A stretch of 64,000 nt of DNA, from assembly GCF_017599305.1 (NCBI RefSeq), contig NZ_JAGFWR010000021.1, positions 47,394 to 111,393 of the forward strand. The letters run 5' to 3'. Made by a program: the position numbers and the translations under genes. The notes beneath the pieces are model-generated. The model was not told the origin of the DNA and searched no databases. It saw nothing but the letters and a program-made list of their open reading frames with translations. The number at the start of each line of letters is the position of its first letter. Position 1 is the stretch's first letter. This document shows positions 1 through 8,753 of this stretch, one piece after another. Origin of the DNA: Micromonospora antibiotica. Lineage in GTDB: Bacteria; Actinomycetota; Actinomycetes; Mycobacteriales; Micromonosporaceae.

Positions 1-873
1 CGCGGCGGACCCCGGCCCGGCCCCGCTCGACGACGGTGCCGGAGCGATCACAGCGGGCGCCCCTTCCGACGAATCGCCCATCGCCCCACCCGGCGTCGGG
101 ACCGGGCCGGTGGACGTCGGGTGCGCCGGTGTCGCGGCGGTGTCGGCGGGCGGCCGGGCCACGTCCCGCTGTTCCGGCAGCGGCGGCAGGAACACCGTCC
201 GGTCCAGCCGGGCCACCTCGGGGGCGGGATCGAGCGCCCGGACCCCGTCCCGTCCGGCCACGGCACGCAGCGCGGTCGGGTCGGCCCGGATCACCGCCGC
301 GTAGACGCAGGCGCAGGCCGCCCGGTAGCCGGCCGCCTCCCGCCCGGCGACCTGCGCCCCGGTCTCGTACCCCTGACGGGTCGTGGGGTCGGTGGTGTCG
401 GCGGCCCGCCGCCGCTGGTCGGCGGCCTCCCGGTCCTTGCGGTCCGCGAGGCCGGCCATGCCGGCGGTGACGTCCTGCGGCAGCAGTTGCGCCGGCAGCC
501 GGACCACCTCGGTCTGCCGACCGGGCAGCGGCACCCGCACCACCACCGCGGCGACCTCGACGTCGGCGAGCAGCGCCGGCAACCGGTCCGGCGCGAGGTA
601 GCGGTCGAAGCTGACCAGCGCGTACGCCCCGGCGGTCAGCCCGGCGAGTTCGGCCCGGGCCGCGGCGGCGTACCCGGGCAGCGAGTCACCCGGCAGCACC
701 CCGACCCGGGTCACCTGCCCGACCGTGCGGTCACCCACCGGCGCGGGTCGGCGGGCCACCCAGCCGACGGTGAGCAGCACCGCGCCGACGGCCAGCACCG
801 CTGCGGTGACCAGCCCCCGGCGCGGCCGGGACGCGACGGCGGTTGGCCCGACGCCCGGGCGACTACCCGGCAC
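1..873 (-). CDS. Hypothetical membrane-anchored secreted protein (3' end outside window)
   Basis: This is an open GTG-start frame reading leftward off the window, about 291 codons visible and no stop. It begins 3 bp after the rluD stop. The N-terminus is basic, then one hydrophobic segment (around residues 18-36) is followed by a long alanine- and arginine-rich extracytoplasmic part. A central charged stretch is rich in Asp, Arg and Lys; the visible C-terminal part becomes Pro/Thr/Ser/Gly-rich and looks disordered. No known catalytic motif was recognised. Its position directly after lspA-rluD suggests co-transcription with them. The function is unknown; the reading frame itself is convincing because of its length, the membrane segment and the tight spacing. 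Confidence 0.7.
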   Translation of the reverse strand, partial: MPGSRPGVGPTAVASRPRRGLVTAAVLAVGAVLLTVGWVARRPAPVGDRTVGQVTRVGVLPGDSLPGYAAAARAELAGLTAGAYALVSFDRYLAPDRLPALLADVEVAAVVVRVPLPGRQTEVVRLPAQLLPQDVTAGMAGLADRKDREAADQRRRAADTTDPTTRQGYETGAQVAGREAAGYRAACACVYAAVIRADPTALRAVAGRDGVRALDPAPEVARLDRTVFLPPLPEQRDVARPPADTAATPAHPTSTGPVPTPGGAMGDSSEGAPAVIAPAPSSSGAGPGSAA

Positions 874-876
874 CGG

Positions 877-1812
877 TCAGTCGCGCAGGATCGTCAGCGC
901 GCGGGCCAGATCGTCCGGGTACTCGCTGACGAAGGTGACGTCGTCACCGGTACGCGGATGGGCGAAGGTCAACGACCGGGCGTGCAGCCACTGCCGGCGC
1001 AGTTCGAGCCGCGCCGACAGGGTCGGGTCGGCCCCGTAGGTGAGGTCGCCGACGCACGGGTGCCGCAGGGACGAGAAGTGCACCCGGATCTGGTGGGTAC
1101 GCCCCGTCTCCAGCCGGACGTCGAGCAGGCTCGCCGCCGGGAACGCCTCGATGGTGTCGTAGTGGGTGATGCTCGGCTTGCCGTCGGAGACCACCGCCCA
1201 GCGGTAGTCGTGGTGCGGGTGCCTGTCGATCGGGGCGTCGATGGTGCCGCGCGACGGGTCGGGGTGACCCTGGACGACCGCGTGGTAGCGCTTCTCCACC
1301 TCGCGGTACTTGAACGCCCGTTTGAGCGCGGTGTACGCCTGCTCGCTCTTGGCCACCGCCATGATCCCGGTGGTGCCCACGTCGAGGCGGTGCACCACAC
1401 CCTGCCGTTCGGCGGCCCCGCTGGTGGAGATCCGGTGGCCGATCGCGGCGAGGCCTCCGATGACGGTCGGGCCGGTCCAGCCGGGGCTGGGGTGCGCGGC
1501 CACCCCGACCGGCTTGTCCACCACCACGATGTCGTCGTCGGCGTAGACCACGGTCAACCCGGGGACCGCCTGCGGCACCACGGTCGGCGGCGCGACCGGC
1601 GCGGGCAGCGTCACCTCCAGCCAGGAACCGGCCTTGACCTTGTGCGAGTTCTGCCGGATCACGCCGTCGACAAGCGCGTCCCCGGCGTCGACGAGCGCGG
1701 CGGCGGCGGTGCGGGAGAGCCCGAAGAGGCGTGCCACCGCCTGGTCCAGCCGCATGCCGTCGAGGCCGTCCGGCACGGGCAGGGAACGGTGGTCGCCACC
1801 GGCGGCGGTCAT
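877..1812 (-). CDS. rluD: RluA-family 23S rRNA pseudouridine synthase
   Basis: The 311-residue protein isomerises uridines to pseudouridine in large-subunit rRNA, as is known for the RluD/RluA family. An S4 RNA-binding domain occupies about residues 18-65, and the synthase domain follows with the signature HRLDVGTTG at 141-149, whose Asp144 is the catalytic aspartate. The C-terminus has the expected GRTHQIRVH motif. The frame stays open far upstream through lspA, but the ATG at 1812 overlaps the lspA stop by 4 nt (ATGA) and begins a normal-length protein, so this start is preferred. The lspA-rluD order is a common bacterial arrangement and implies translational coupling. Confidence 0.95.
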   Translation of the reverse strand: MTAAGGDHRSLPVPDGLDGMRLDQAVARLFGLSRTAAAALVDAGDALVDGVIRQNSHKVKAGSWLEVTLPAPVAPPTVVPQAVPGLTVVYADDDIVVVDKPVGVAAHPSPGWTGPTVIGGLAAIGHRISTSGAAERQGVVHRLDVGTTGIMAVAKSEQAYTALKRAFKYREVEKRYHAVVQGHPDPSRGTIDAPIDRHPHHDYRWAVVSDGKPSITHYDTIEAFPAASLLDVRLETGRTHQIRVHFSSLRHPCVGDLTYGADPTLSARLELRRQWLHARSLTFAHPRTGDDVTFVSEYPDDLARALTILRD

Positions 1813-2474
1813 GCCCGCTCCCGCGGCTCGGCGTCGGCCGCCGTCGGCGCGGCGGCGGCCGGTCCGGTGGGGGCGGCGGTCCGGGTCGCGTCGGTGGGGG
1901 CGGTGTCGGTGTCGCCCTTGGCACCGACCCGTCGCCCGTCGCGCTGGCGGCCGGTCAACTCCAGCAGCACGGCCAGCAGCACCCCGGAGACCAGGCAGCT
2001 GTCGGCCAGGTTGAACACCGGCCACACCTGGCCGTACGGGTCGAAGAGGCTGACCATGTCGACCACGTGACCGACGAAGTGACCGGGGGCCCGGAAGATC
2101 CGGTCGGCGAGGTTGCCGAGCGCCCCGCCCAGCACCAACCCCAGGGAGACCGCCCACGGCAACGACCGCAGCCGGACCGCCATCCAGCTGATCCAGCCGA
2201 CCACCCCGATGGTGATCAGCGGGAACACCCAGGTGTGGTCGGCGCCGATGCTCCACGCCGCACCGCTATTTCGGGTCAGGGTGAGATAGACGGCCCCGCC
2301 GAGCAGGCGCACCGGCGCCCGGTCGTCGAGCAGTTGCAGGGCGAGATGCTTGGTGAGCAGATCCGTCAGCAACGCGAGCGTCGCGATGCCGACGAGGACC
2401 ACGACCGCCCTGCGTCGGGGGGTGCGGCCGGCCGGCCCGGTGGTGCCGGGTCCGGCGGTCGGTGCTGTGGTCAT
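1809..2474 (-). CDS. lspA: Lipoprotein signal peptidase (signal peptidase II)
   Basis: This integral membrane aspartyl protease removes signal peptides from diacylglyceryl-modified prolipoproteins. It has 221 residues with four predicted membrane helices. The conserved NLADR motif carries Asp124 and the FNLADS motif carries Asp158, the catalytic pair, and the conserved asparagine motif TRNSGAAWS lies at about 67-75. The C-terminal 45 residues form an Ala/Thr/Arg-rich cytoplasmic tail that is longer than in the E. coli enzyme (about 165 residues). Its stop overlaps the rluD start by 4 nt. A 66-bp gap separates it from the DksA/TraR-type gene upstream. Confidence 0.95.
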   Translation of the reverse strand: MTTAPTAGPGTTGPAGRTPRRRAVVVLVGIATLALLTDLLTKHLALQLLDDRAPVRLLGGAVYLTLTRNSGAAWSIGADHTWVFPLITIGVVGWISWMAVRLRSLPWAVSLGLVLGGALGNLADRIFRAPGHFVGHVVDMVSLFDPYGQVWPVFNLADSCLVSGVLLAVLLELTGRQRDGRRVGAKGDTDTAPTDATRTAAPTGPAAAAPTAADAEPRERA

Positions 2475-2540
2475 CGACTCCCCATCGACTGTCCCGACGA
2501 CGCGGGTCCGCCGTCTCTCGAGGTCACCGGGGAGTGGACG

Positions 2541-2972
2541 TCAGCGCCGCTCCTCCAGCTGCTTGCAGGTCACGCAGAGGGTCGCCGACGGGAAGGCGGC
2601 GAGCCGCTCCACCGGGATCGGGTTCCCGCACCGCTCGCACCATCCGTAGCCACCCTCGTCGAGCCGCTCCAGCGCGCGCTCGACCTGGGTGATCCGTTCC
2701 CGGATGCTGTTGGCGAGGGAGATCTCCTGCTCGCGCTCGAACGTCTTGGTGCCGGTGTCGGCCTGGTCGTCCCCGGCCGAATCGGTCAACCGGTCGCGCT
2801 GCAGCTCGGTGATCTCGCTCAGGGTCTGATCGTACTCGGCGCGCAGCTCGTCCCGTCGGGCCGCCAGGGCCGCCCGGATCTTCTCGGTCTCCGCCGCGCT
2901 GCGGGTGGCCTGCGCGGTGGCCTTCGCCGCCGGTTTGCGACCGGCGGTCCTGGTGTCGGCTGGCTTCGCCAT
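2541..2972 (-). CDS. DksA/TraR-type zinc-finger protein
   Basis: The 143-residue protein has a Lys/Ala-rich N-terminus, a charged helical middle that probably forms a coiled coil (about residues 25-105), and a C-terminal four-cysteine zinc finger with Cys112, Cys115, Cys133 and Cys136. This layout matches the DksA/TraR family, whose members bind the RNA polymerase secondary channel; the precise target here is inferred. The frame is open to 3125, but the ATG at 2972 has a GGGAGCTGA-like ribosome site and starts the conserved part, while the upstream extension has no family resemblance. It precedes lspA-rluD in the same direction. Confidence 0.85.
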   Translation of the reverse strand: MAKPADTRTAGRKPAAKATAQATRSAAETEKIRAALAARRDELRAEYDQTLSEITELQRDRLTDSAGDDQADTGTKTFEREQEISLANSIRERITQVERALERLDEGGYGWCERCGNPIPVERLAAFPSATLCVTCKQLEERR

Positions 2973-3195
2973 CGTCAGCTCCCTCAGCCGCGGGACGCGG
3001 CGGTCGGCGGTGCCCGGACAGGGTGCGCCGACATGGCGTCCCCAGGTAACAAAACGGGCGCACGGCAACGGTGGCCGCGCACTCCGGAGGTTGGCAAGAA
3101 TACGGAACGTACAGGTTTCCGACAACGTGCCGGACCGTTGCGCCGCTATTCAGCCACTAATAACCCCTAATTGGGGCAAAAAGAAGACTAGCAGA

Positions 3196-4698
3196 TCATC
3201 CGTCCCGATCCTCGCCGTACTCGCCGAACCACCTCGCCAGGCGACCCCGCCGGCTGACCGCCCGCAGCCGGCGCTCCGCCTCGTCCCGCACCCCGGCGGT
3301 CGCCACGATCAACAGGCTGTCCCCGGTCTTGAGCCGGGTGTCCGCCCCCGGCACGAAGCCCACCCCGTCGCGCAGCACCAGGGTCACCGACGCGCCCACC
3401 GGCAGCCGCAACTCGTCGACGTGCACCCCGGCCAGCCGGGACCCTGCCGGCACCTCCAACTGGAGCAGATCCGCCCGCATCCGCTCCAACGGCGCGGTCT
3501 CCACCCGGATCTCCGCCGGCTCGGCCGGGGCGGTCACCCGCAACCGGCGGGCCGCCGGCGCGAGCGTGCCCGCCTGGAGCACCGTGAAGATCACCACCAG
3601 CACGAAGACCGCGTCGAACAACCGGTCCGCCCCGGGCACCCGGGCCGACAGCGGAATGGTGGCCAGCACGATCGGCACCGCACCCCGCAGCCCCGCCCAG
3701 GACAGGAAGAGCTGCTCACGCAGGCTCACCCGGAACGGCAGCGCCGACACCAGCACCGACAGCGGCCGGGCCAGCAGCAGCAGGGCCAGCCCGGTGACCA
3801 CCGCCGGCAACAGCGCGGTGTGCAGCCGCTGCGGCGTGGCCAGCAGCCCGAGCAGCACGAACAACCCGATCTGGGCCAGCCAGGCCAGCCCGTCGGCGAA
3901 TCCCAGGATGGCCTGCCGGTGCGGCAGCCGGGCGTTGCCGAGCAGCACCCCGGCGACGTAGACGGCGAGGAAGCCGGAGGCGTGCAGCACCGCCCCGGCG
4001 GCGTACGCCAGCACGGTGAAGCCGACGGCGGCGATCGGGTACAACCCGGAGGAGGGCAGCGCCGCCCGCCGCAGCGCGAACCGGCCGGCCAGCCCGGCGG
4101 CCAACCCGACCGCCGCGCCCACCCCGAGCTCGTAGCCGACCAGGAGGACCTCGAACCACCACGGGTGCTCCACCGGCCCGGTGCGCGACAGCAGCACCAC
4201 CAGGATCACCACCGGGGCGTCGTTCATGCCCGACTCGGCCTCCAGCGCGGCCACCAGCCGGGGCGGCAGCCGCAACCGGCGTAGTGTGGCGAAGACCGCC
4301 GCCGCGTCGGTGGAGGAGAGCACCGCGCCGTAGAGCAGGGCCAACCGCCAGTCCAGCCCGAGCAGCAGGTGCACCACCAGGCCCACGACGACGATGCTGA
4401 CCAGCACCCCGACGGTGGACAACGCGCCGGCCAGCCCGAGCACCGGGCGCAGGGTGCTCCACCGGGCGGTGAGCCCACCCTCCGCGATGATCACGATCAG
4501 CGCGCAGAAACCCAACATCCGGGTCAGCTCGGCGTCGTCGAACCGGATGCCCAGCCCGGCCTCACCGATCGCCACCCCGAGCGCCAGATAGACGAGCAGA
4601 CTCGGCACGCCCAACCGGGTGGAGAACCGCACCGCACCGATCGCCACCAGCAACACGGCCGCCCCGAGGAGCAGGGCCAGATCCAGTCCCGGCGTCAC
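3196..4698 (-). CDS. CPA1-family potassium/sodium-proton antiporter with RCK_C domain
   Basis: The 500-residue membrane protein has roughly 12-13 hydrophobic segments in residues 1-390, then a soluble domain. Family marks include SSTDAAAVF and the ESGMNDAP motif, whose Asn-Asp pair is typical of electroneutral CPA1 exchangers. The C-terminal 110 residues resemble an RCK_C/TrkA_C regulatory domain, ending in a basic tail. That combination matches the NhaP2/CvrA group, which exports K+ or Na+ in exchange for H+; which ion is used cannot be read from the sequence. The neighbour downstream is a DUF167 gene transcribed in the same direction upstream of it (22-bp gap), so the two may share a transcript. 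Confidence 0.88.
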   Translation of the reverse strand: MTPGLDLALLLGAAVLLVAIGAVRFSTRLGVPSLLVYLALGVAIGEAGLGIRFDDAELTRMLGFCALIVIIAEGGLTARWSTLRPVLGLAGALSTVGVLVSIVVVGLVVHLLLGLDWRLALLYGAVLSSTDAAAVFATLRRLRLPPRLVAALEAESGMNDAPVVILVVLLSRTGPVEHPWWFEVLLVGYELGVGAAVGLAAGLAGRFALRRAALPSSGLYPIAAVGFTVLAYAAGAVLHASGFLAVYVAGVLLGNARLPHRQAILGFADGLAWLAQIGLFVLLGLLATPQRLHTALLPAVVTGLALLLLARPLSVLVSALPFRVSLREQLFLSWAGLRGAVPIVLATIPLSARVPGADRLFDAVFVLVVIFTVLQAGTLAPAARRLRVTAPAEPAEIRVETAPLERMRADLLQLEVPAGSRLAGVHVDELRLPVGASVTLVLRDGVGFVPGADTRLKTGDSLLIVATAGVRDEAERRLRAVSRRGRLARWFGEYGEDRDG

Positions 4699-4720
4699 GG
4701 GCGCCCCACCCGGGGCGCCG

Positions 4721-5026
4721 TCACCCGGCCGATCCGTCGCGCAGCCGCCGCAGCAACCCGCTCAGACCGGGCACCGGTCGGTCGACCAGGAAGAGCTTGT
4801 CCCGGCTGGCCGCCCCGGTGCGCAGCGCCACCGCCGACGGGCGGACGCCCAGGGCACCGGCCAGCGCCCGCCGGGCCGCCTCGGTGGCCCGGCCGTCCAC
4901 CGCCGGGGCGGTCACGGCGATCACCAGGGCGGGTCCGTGCGGGCCGGCGAAGCAGCCACCGACGCGGGCCCGGGACGCGCCGGGTTTCACCCGCACCGCG
5001 ACGGTCAGCGTGTCGTCCGTGGGCAT
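4721..5026 (-). CDS. DUF167 (YggU-type) small protein
   Basis: This 101-residue protein begins with VAVRVKPGASR, the characteristic N-terminal strand of the DUF167/YggU family, followed by VTAPAVDGRATEAA and a KLFLVD strand. The fold is known but the function of the family is not. The frame is open far upstream (to 5557), but that upstream part is a shadow of the neighbouring membrane-protein gene, so the ATG at 5026 is chosen. It lies 11 bp after the stop of the Ada-like membrane protein and 22 bp before the antiporter start, which suggests one operon. Confidence 0.85.
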   Translation of the reverse strand: MPTDDTLTVAVRVKPGASRARVGGCFAGPHGPALVIAVTAPAVDGRATEAARRALAGALGVRPSAVALRTGAASRDKLFLVDRPVPGLSGLLRRLRDGSAG

Positions 5027-5037
5027 CGACGCCAGCC

Positions 5038-5853
5038 TCAGCGGGGGTAGGTGTCGGCGAGCAGGGCGGTGTCCGGGTTGCAGAGACCGCACGGGGTGAA
5101 CCCGAGGGAGATCGCCTCGTCCACCGGCAGCGGCTCGTGTTCCCGTTCGATCAGGTGGGCGCAGGACGGCAGGTGGTAGCGGGGATGCCCGTCGACCACC
5201 AGCACCTCGGCGTCGAGTCGGGCCACCCGGGCCGCGTCGGCGGGTGGGACCCGCTGGGCCGGCGGATCCCACGGCGACGCGTCGTCCTCCGGCGGATCCC
5301 AGGGTGGCCCGGGGTCGTCCCCGGCCGCCCAGGCCGGGTCGTCCGCCGGGCCCCGGCGGGGGTCGTCCGGGTCGGGTCGGGCGGGGTCGGTGGGGGCACG
5401 GTCGGCCGGCGGGGAGGCGTGGTCCGGCCCCGAGGCGGAGGGCACGACGACGGGGTCCCACGGGGCCTCCGCGTCGGGCTCCCAGGCACCGGCGTCGGGG
5501 CGGGTGGCCGCGCCGACGGGGTCGCCGGCCACCGGCTGGCCGGGTGGTTGCCGCCACCCGGCGCCACCGGTGCCGAACGTCGTCGGGGGGTACGTCGTCG
5601 GTTCGTCCGACGGCGCGGTCGTGGGCGGCGGGGCGGTCGGACGGGACTCCGTCGCGCTCCGACCGCGCGCCTCGGCCCGTTCCGCCGCCCTCGCCCTGGT
5701 CACGGCTGCCTGGCGGGCACCGGCCACCAGGGCGACGGCAGCCAGCAGACTGGCCGCGATGGAGCTGGTCAACAGGGTGCTGGAGCCGTCGACGAGACCG
5801 AACACCAGCAGGACCACGGCGACGAAGATGAGCAGGAGACTGGCGACTAGCAC
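5038..5853 (-). CDS. Two-helix membrane protein with C-terminal Ada-like zinc ribbon
   Basis: Using the GTG at 5853 (preceded by GGGGGTGA), the protein has 271 residues. Two hydrophobic helices lie near the N-terminus (about 2-20 and 28-45). A long Pro/Asp/Ala-rich cytoplasmic linker follows. The last 60 residues contain YHLPSCAHL and then GFTPCGLC, a His/Cys-plus-CxxC arrangement seen in Ada-type metal-binding ribbons (typically HxxxC...A..G..PCxxC). The biochemical role is unknown. The frame extends to 6012 through the terminator and into wag31, so that extension is rejected. The gene follows the strong wag31 terminator. Confidence 0.75.
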   Translation of the reverse strand: MLVASLLLIFVAVVLLVFGLVDGSSTLLTSSIAASLLAAVALVAGARQAAVTRARAAERAEARGRSATESRPTAPPPTTAPSDEPTTYPPTTFGTGGAGWRQPPGQPVAGDPVGAATRPDAGAWEPDAEAPWDPVVVPSASGPDHASPPADRAPTDPARPDPDDPRRGPADDPAWAAGDDPGPPWDPPEDDASPWDPPAQRVPPADAARVARLDAEVLVVDGHPRYHLPSCAHLIEREHEPLPVDEAISLGFTPCGLCNPDTALLADTYPR

Positions 5854-5886
5854 GGGCTCACCCCCGCAGCGTCGTGGGTCGTGGTG

Positions 5887-5918
5887 GGTCGGCGACCGTC
5901 GGGGGACGGTCGCCGACC
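5887..5918 (-). terminator. Hairpin terminator downstream of wag31
   Basis: A perfect 14-bp stem (GGTCGGCGACCGTC at 5887-5900 paired with 5905-5918) closes a 4-nt G loop. It lies 5 bp past the wag31 stop and just before the start of the zinc-ribbon membrane protein. No T-run follows, as is common for actinobacterial hairpin terminators. It probably ends or reduces transcription from wag31. Confidence 0.7.
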
Positions 5919-5923
5919 GGGGA

Positions 5924-6724
5924 TCAGCGGCCCGCTTCGAGGGCGCCGGAGCGACCGCCACCGTACGAGCCGGCGAGGCCCGCTGCGGCCAGACCGTTGC
6001 CACCGACGGCACGGGTGCCCTCGGCGCGGGTCATCTCGGCTTCGAGGCCCTGGCCCCGACCGTCGAGGTCCCGCAGCTGGCTCTCCAGGTAGGCCTTGAG
6101 CCGGGTGCGGTACTCGCGCTCGAACTGCTTGAGCTCCTCGATGTGCTTCTGCAACGCGGTCCGCTTGGCGTCCAGGCCCCCCATGGCCTCCTGGTGCCGC
6201 TGACGGGCGTCGCGCTCCAGCGCGTCGGCCTTGGCCCGCGCCTCGCGGGTGACCTCCTCGGCCTTGGAGCGGGCCTCGGAGAGCAGCTGGTCGGCTTCCC
6301 GACGGGCGTCGGAGACGTGGTCGTCGGCGGTGCGCTGGGCCATCATCAGCACCCGCAGCGCCTGCTGCTCGCCGTCGCCGCCGACGGCCGGACCGCCGGT
6401 CGTGCGGACCTGCTCCAGCTCCGCCTGCATCGCGCGGGCGGCCTGCTCGGCGGCGGCCTTGTCGCGCTGCACCCGGTCGAGCTGGGCCTTGACGTCGTTG
6501 AGCTCCGCCGCGAGCCGGGCGTCGCCACCGGGGCCGGCAGGGGCCCCGCCACGACCGCCGCGCTCCACCTGCGCGCGCAGCTCGTTGTTCTCCTCGATCA
6601 GACGGGCCAGCTCACGCTCGACCTCGTCCAGGAAGGCGTCGACCTCCTCCTCGTCGTACCCCCGCTTGCCGATCGGCGGCTTTTTAAAGGCGACGTTGTG
6701 CACGTCGGCCGGTGTCAGCGGCAT
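5924..6724 (-). CDS. wag31: DivIVA/Wag31 polar growth and division scaffold
   Basis: The 266-residue coiled-coil protein marks cell poles and septa and directs polar wall synthesis in actinobacteria. The N-terminal DivIVA domain is clear (MPLTPADVHNVAFKKPP, then GYDEEEVDAFLDEVE at about 22-36), with the lipid-binding turn in the first 20 residues. A Gly-rich linker near 55-70 leads to a long coiled coil rich in Glu, Arg, Ala and Gln (about 70-235), and the tail is Gly/Ala-rich. It is transcribed with yggT and sepF upstream, the normal arrangement downstream of ftsZ, and is followed by a strong hairpin. Confidence 0.95.
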   Translation of the reverse strand: MPLTPADVHNVAFKKPPIGKRGYDEEEVDAFLDEVERELARLIEENNELRAQVERGGRGGAPAGPGGDARLAAELNDVKAQLDRVQRDKAAAEQAARAMQAELEQVRTTGGPAVGGDGEQQALRVLMMAQRTADDHVSDARREADQLLSEARSKAEEVTREARAKADALERDARQRHQEAMGGLDAKRTALQKHIEELKQFEREYRTRLKAYLESQLRDLDGRGQGLEAEMTRAEGTRAVGGNGLAAAGLAGSYGGGRSGALEAGR

Positions 6725-6767
6725 CGAAACTCCTCGGGTCAGTTGCGGCCGCGAAAGCGCGCGCTGG

Positions 6768-7073
6768 TCAGGAGAAGTTCCTGATCAGCGGATCTAACAC
6801 AAACCTCATCAGCACGAACAGGATAACCAGGAGCACAAGGGAGGCCAGGTCGATGCTCACGGTACCAATTCGCAGTGGGGGGATCACCCGCCTCAACGCC
6901 TTGAGAGGCGGATCAGTGACGCTCCACACGGACTCAAGTCCGGCGGACGCGCCACGCCCCGGTTGCCACCGACGACCGTACTGGAGGACTGCACCGAGAA
7001 CGAATCGGGCCAACAGCACAATAAGAAAGAGGTACACAATCAGGTACAAGAGTTGGAACATGATCGACAACAC
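6768..7073 (-). CDS. YggT-family membrane protein
   Basis: The 101-residue protein has two long hydrophobic segments (about 3-30 and 73-95) flanking a polar loop with VTDPPLKALRRVIPP, the conserved YggT motif. YggT proteins sit between sepF and divIVA in many Gram-positives and are linked genetically to division and osmotic tolerance; the molecular role is not established. The 5' end is noticeably AT-richer than its neighbours. ATG codons at 7073 and 7061 could both serve as starts; the outer one is annotated. Gaps to sepF (29 bp) and wag31 (43 bp) suggest co-transcription. Confidence 0.9.
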   Translation of the reverse strand: MLSIMFQLLYLIVYLFLIVLLARFVLGAVLQYGRRWQPGRGASAGLESVWSVTDPPLKALRRVIPPLRIGTVSIDLASLVLLVILFVLMRFVLDPLIRNFS

Positions 7074-7102
7074 AGCAGACGACGTCCCTCGGTCGGGTGG
7101 AC

Positions 7103-7813
7103 TTAGCTCAGGGAGAAGAAGCCACCCTCAGCGATCTTGGCCTTGTCCTCCGCGGTGACCTGGACGTTGGCCGGTGAGAGCAGGAACACCCGGTTGGTCA
7201 CGCGCTCGATCGTACCGCGCAGCCCGAACGCCAGCCCGGCGGCGAAGTCCACCAGCCGGCGGGCGTCGGCCTCGTCCATCTCGGTGAGATTGATGATCAC
7301 CGGGACGCCGTCGCGGAAGTGCTCGCCGATGGTCCGCGCCTCGCGGTACGTCGTCGGGTGCAGGGTGGTGATCTGGTAGCGCTGCTCCTCCTCGGCCACC
7401 ACCGGCCGCTCCCGCGGCGACGCCTGCGGCGCCAGGGCGAGATTGTCCCGGGTGTGGTAGCTCAGCGCGCCCGAGGACTCCGACCCACCCGACCTGGTGA
7501 TCGACCGGACGCTCGCCCGTTCCGACCGTTCGGCCCGCTCCGACCGTTCGGCCCGCTCGTCGTCGGCGCGGTCGGCCTCGGCCAGTCGGCTGGACCGGTC
7601 CGTCAGCCGACCCCGGTCACCGAGGCGCGGACGCGGTGCCGGCGGCTCCTCCGCGTCGTCCTCGTCGTCGTCGTCGGCGAACTCCTCGGCGTACCGGCTC
7701 GACCGGTACCGCGACTCGCGGTAGCCGGGCTTGTCGTAGCCCTCGTCGTAGCCCCGCTCGTCATCCTCCTCGACGAGACCGAGCCAGACCCCCGCCTTGC
7801 GCAGTGCACCCAT
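7103..7813 (-). CDS. sepF: SepF, membrane anchor for FtsZ
   Basis: The 236-residue protein begins MGALRKAGVWLGLVEEDD, matching the N-terminal amphipathic membrane-binding helix of SepF. An acidic, Arg/Ser-rich disordered linker (about 20-140, with ERSERA-type repeats) leads to the conserved C-terminal domain: a TTLHPTTYREAR region, then NLTEMDEADARRLVDF and the GTIERVTNRVFLLSP strand. In actinobacteria SepF tethers FtsZ to the membrane in place of FtsA, consistent with no ftsA here. The frame is open to 8092, but the start at 7813 gives the canonical N-terminus. Confidence 0.95.
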   Translation of the reverse strand: MGALRKAGVWLGLVEEDDERGYDEGYDKPGYRESRYRSSRYAEEFADDDDEDDAEEPPAPRPRLGDRGRLTDRSSRLAEADRADDERAERSERAERSERASVRSITRSGGSESSGALSYHTRDNLALAPQASPRERPVVAEEEQRYQITTLHPTTYREARTIGEHFRDGVPVIINLTEMDEADARRLVDFAAGLAFGLRGTIERVTNRVFLLSPANVQVTAEDKAKIAEGGFFSLS

Positions 7814-8006
7814 CCCGCGCCCTTCCGTCCGCCGTGCGGCACGCACCCCCGTGCCGTGTCGCCATGATCGCGAATGGACTTCCATGCCCACCGGATCGAA
7901 GTGGCAATCCCTCGACGCGCGATTCGCGGCTCGCCCGTCGTGGCCCCCGACCTGGGGACGCCGCTCCTGAACAACACTGATGTAATTTGCTTCTATCGCG
8001 GTCAGG

Positions 8007-8753
8007 CTACCGCAGCGTGGTACGCATTCCGAGCAACGCGCTGCCGACGCGGACATGTGTCGCGCCGTGTCCGATGGCCACCTCCAGGTCACCGCTCATC
8101 CCGGCGGAGAGCGCCGTCGCCCCCGGATGGTCGGTCCGGAACCCCGCCGCCACCTCGGCCAACCGGGCGAACGCCCGCTCCGGTTCCCAGCCCAGCGGCG
8201 CCACCGCCATCAGCCCGGCCAGTCGCAGCGCCCCCGCCCCGGCCAACGCCCCGGCCACCGCACCGAGCCCCCGGTCGGCGTCCATGGCACCCGGCAGGGC
8301 ACCCCCTCGGGCCGGATCGCCGTCGATGCTGACCTGGACCAACGTCTCCAACGGACGGTCCCGGCCGGACTCCGCGGCGGTGGCCAGCGCGCGGGCCAAC
8401 CGGACACTGTCCACGGAGTGGACCACATCGGCGTACCGGACCACCGAACGGGCCTTGTTGCGTTGCAGTTGGCCGATGAAGTGCCACCGGGCGGCCACCC
8501 CCGCCGCCGCCACCTCGGCCGCCTTCGGTGCCGCCTCCTGGTCCCGGTTCTCCCCCAGGTCGGTGACCCCAAGCCCGGCCAGCGCGACCGCGTCGGCGGC
8601 CGGGTACGTCTTGGTCACCGCGATCATGGTCACCCCGGCCGGGTCCCGGCCGGCGGCGGCGCAGGCGTCGGCGATCCGGGCCCGCACCACGGCCAAGCCG
8701 GCCGCGAGCGCGGCCCGGCGGTCCGCACCCACCGGATCGGACGCGGCGGTCAT
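8007..8753 (-). CDS. YggS-family pyridoxal-phosphate homeostasis protein
   Basis: The 248-residue fold-type III PLP protein has the cofactor-lysine motif VTKTYPA (about residues 43-49), LGENRDQEA and WHFIGQLQRNK, ending with GSALLGMR. Members bind PLP and influence PLP pools and amino-acid homeostasis without known catalysis. The ATG at 8753 gives the usual length; the longer frame to 9032 runs into the ftsZ 3' end. It sits between ftsZ and sepF. In many actinobacteria a pgeF gene lies between ftsZ and yggS, but only 106 bp separate them here. Confidence 0.93.
   Translation of the reverse strand: MTAASDPVGADRRAALAAGLAVVRARIADACAAAGRDPAGVTMIAVTKTYPAADAVALAGLGVTDLGENRDQEAAPKAAEVAAAGVAARWHFIGQLQRNKARSVVRYADVVHSVDSVRLARALATAAESGRDRPLETLVQVSIDGDPARGGALPGAMDADRGLGAVAGALAGAGALRLAGLMAVAPLGWEPERAFARLAEVAAGFRTDHPGATALSAGMSGDLEVAIGHGATHVRVGSALLGMRTTLR

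Noticed and set aside
121..2070. Long plus-strand open frame of 649 codons opposite rluD and lspA
   Set aside because: Antisense shadow of high-GC genes; Arg/Gly/Pro/His-rich, no domains, while the minus strand encodes recognisable rluD and lspA.
3161..3182. CCCC-TAATT-GGGG hairpin next to an A-run after the antiporter gene
   Set aside because: Only 4 bp of stem; too weak to call a terminator, though the short AT-rich stretch is unusual.
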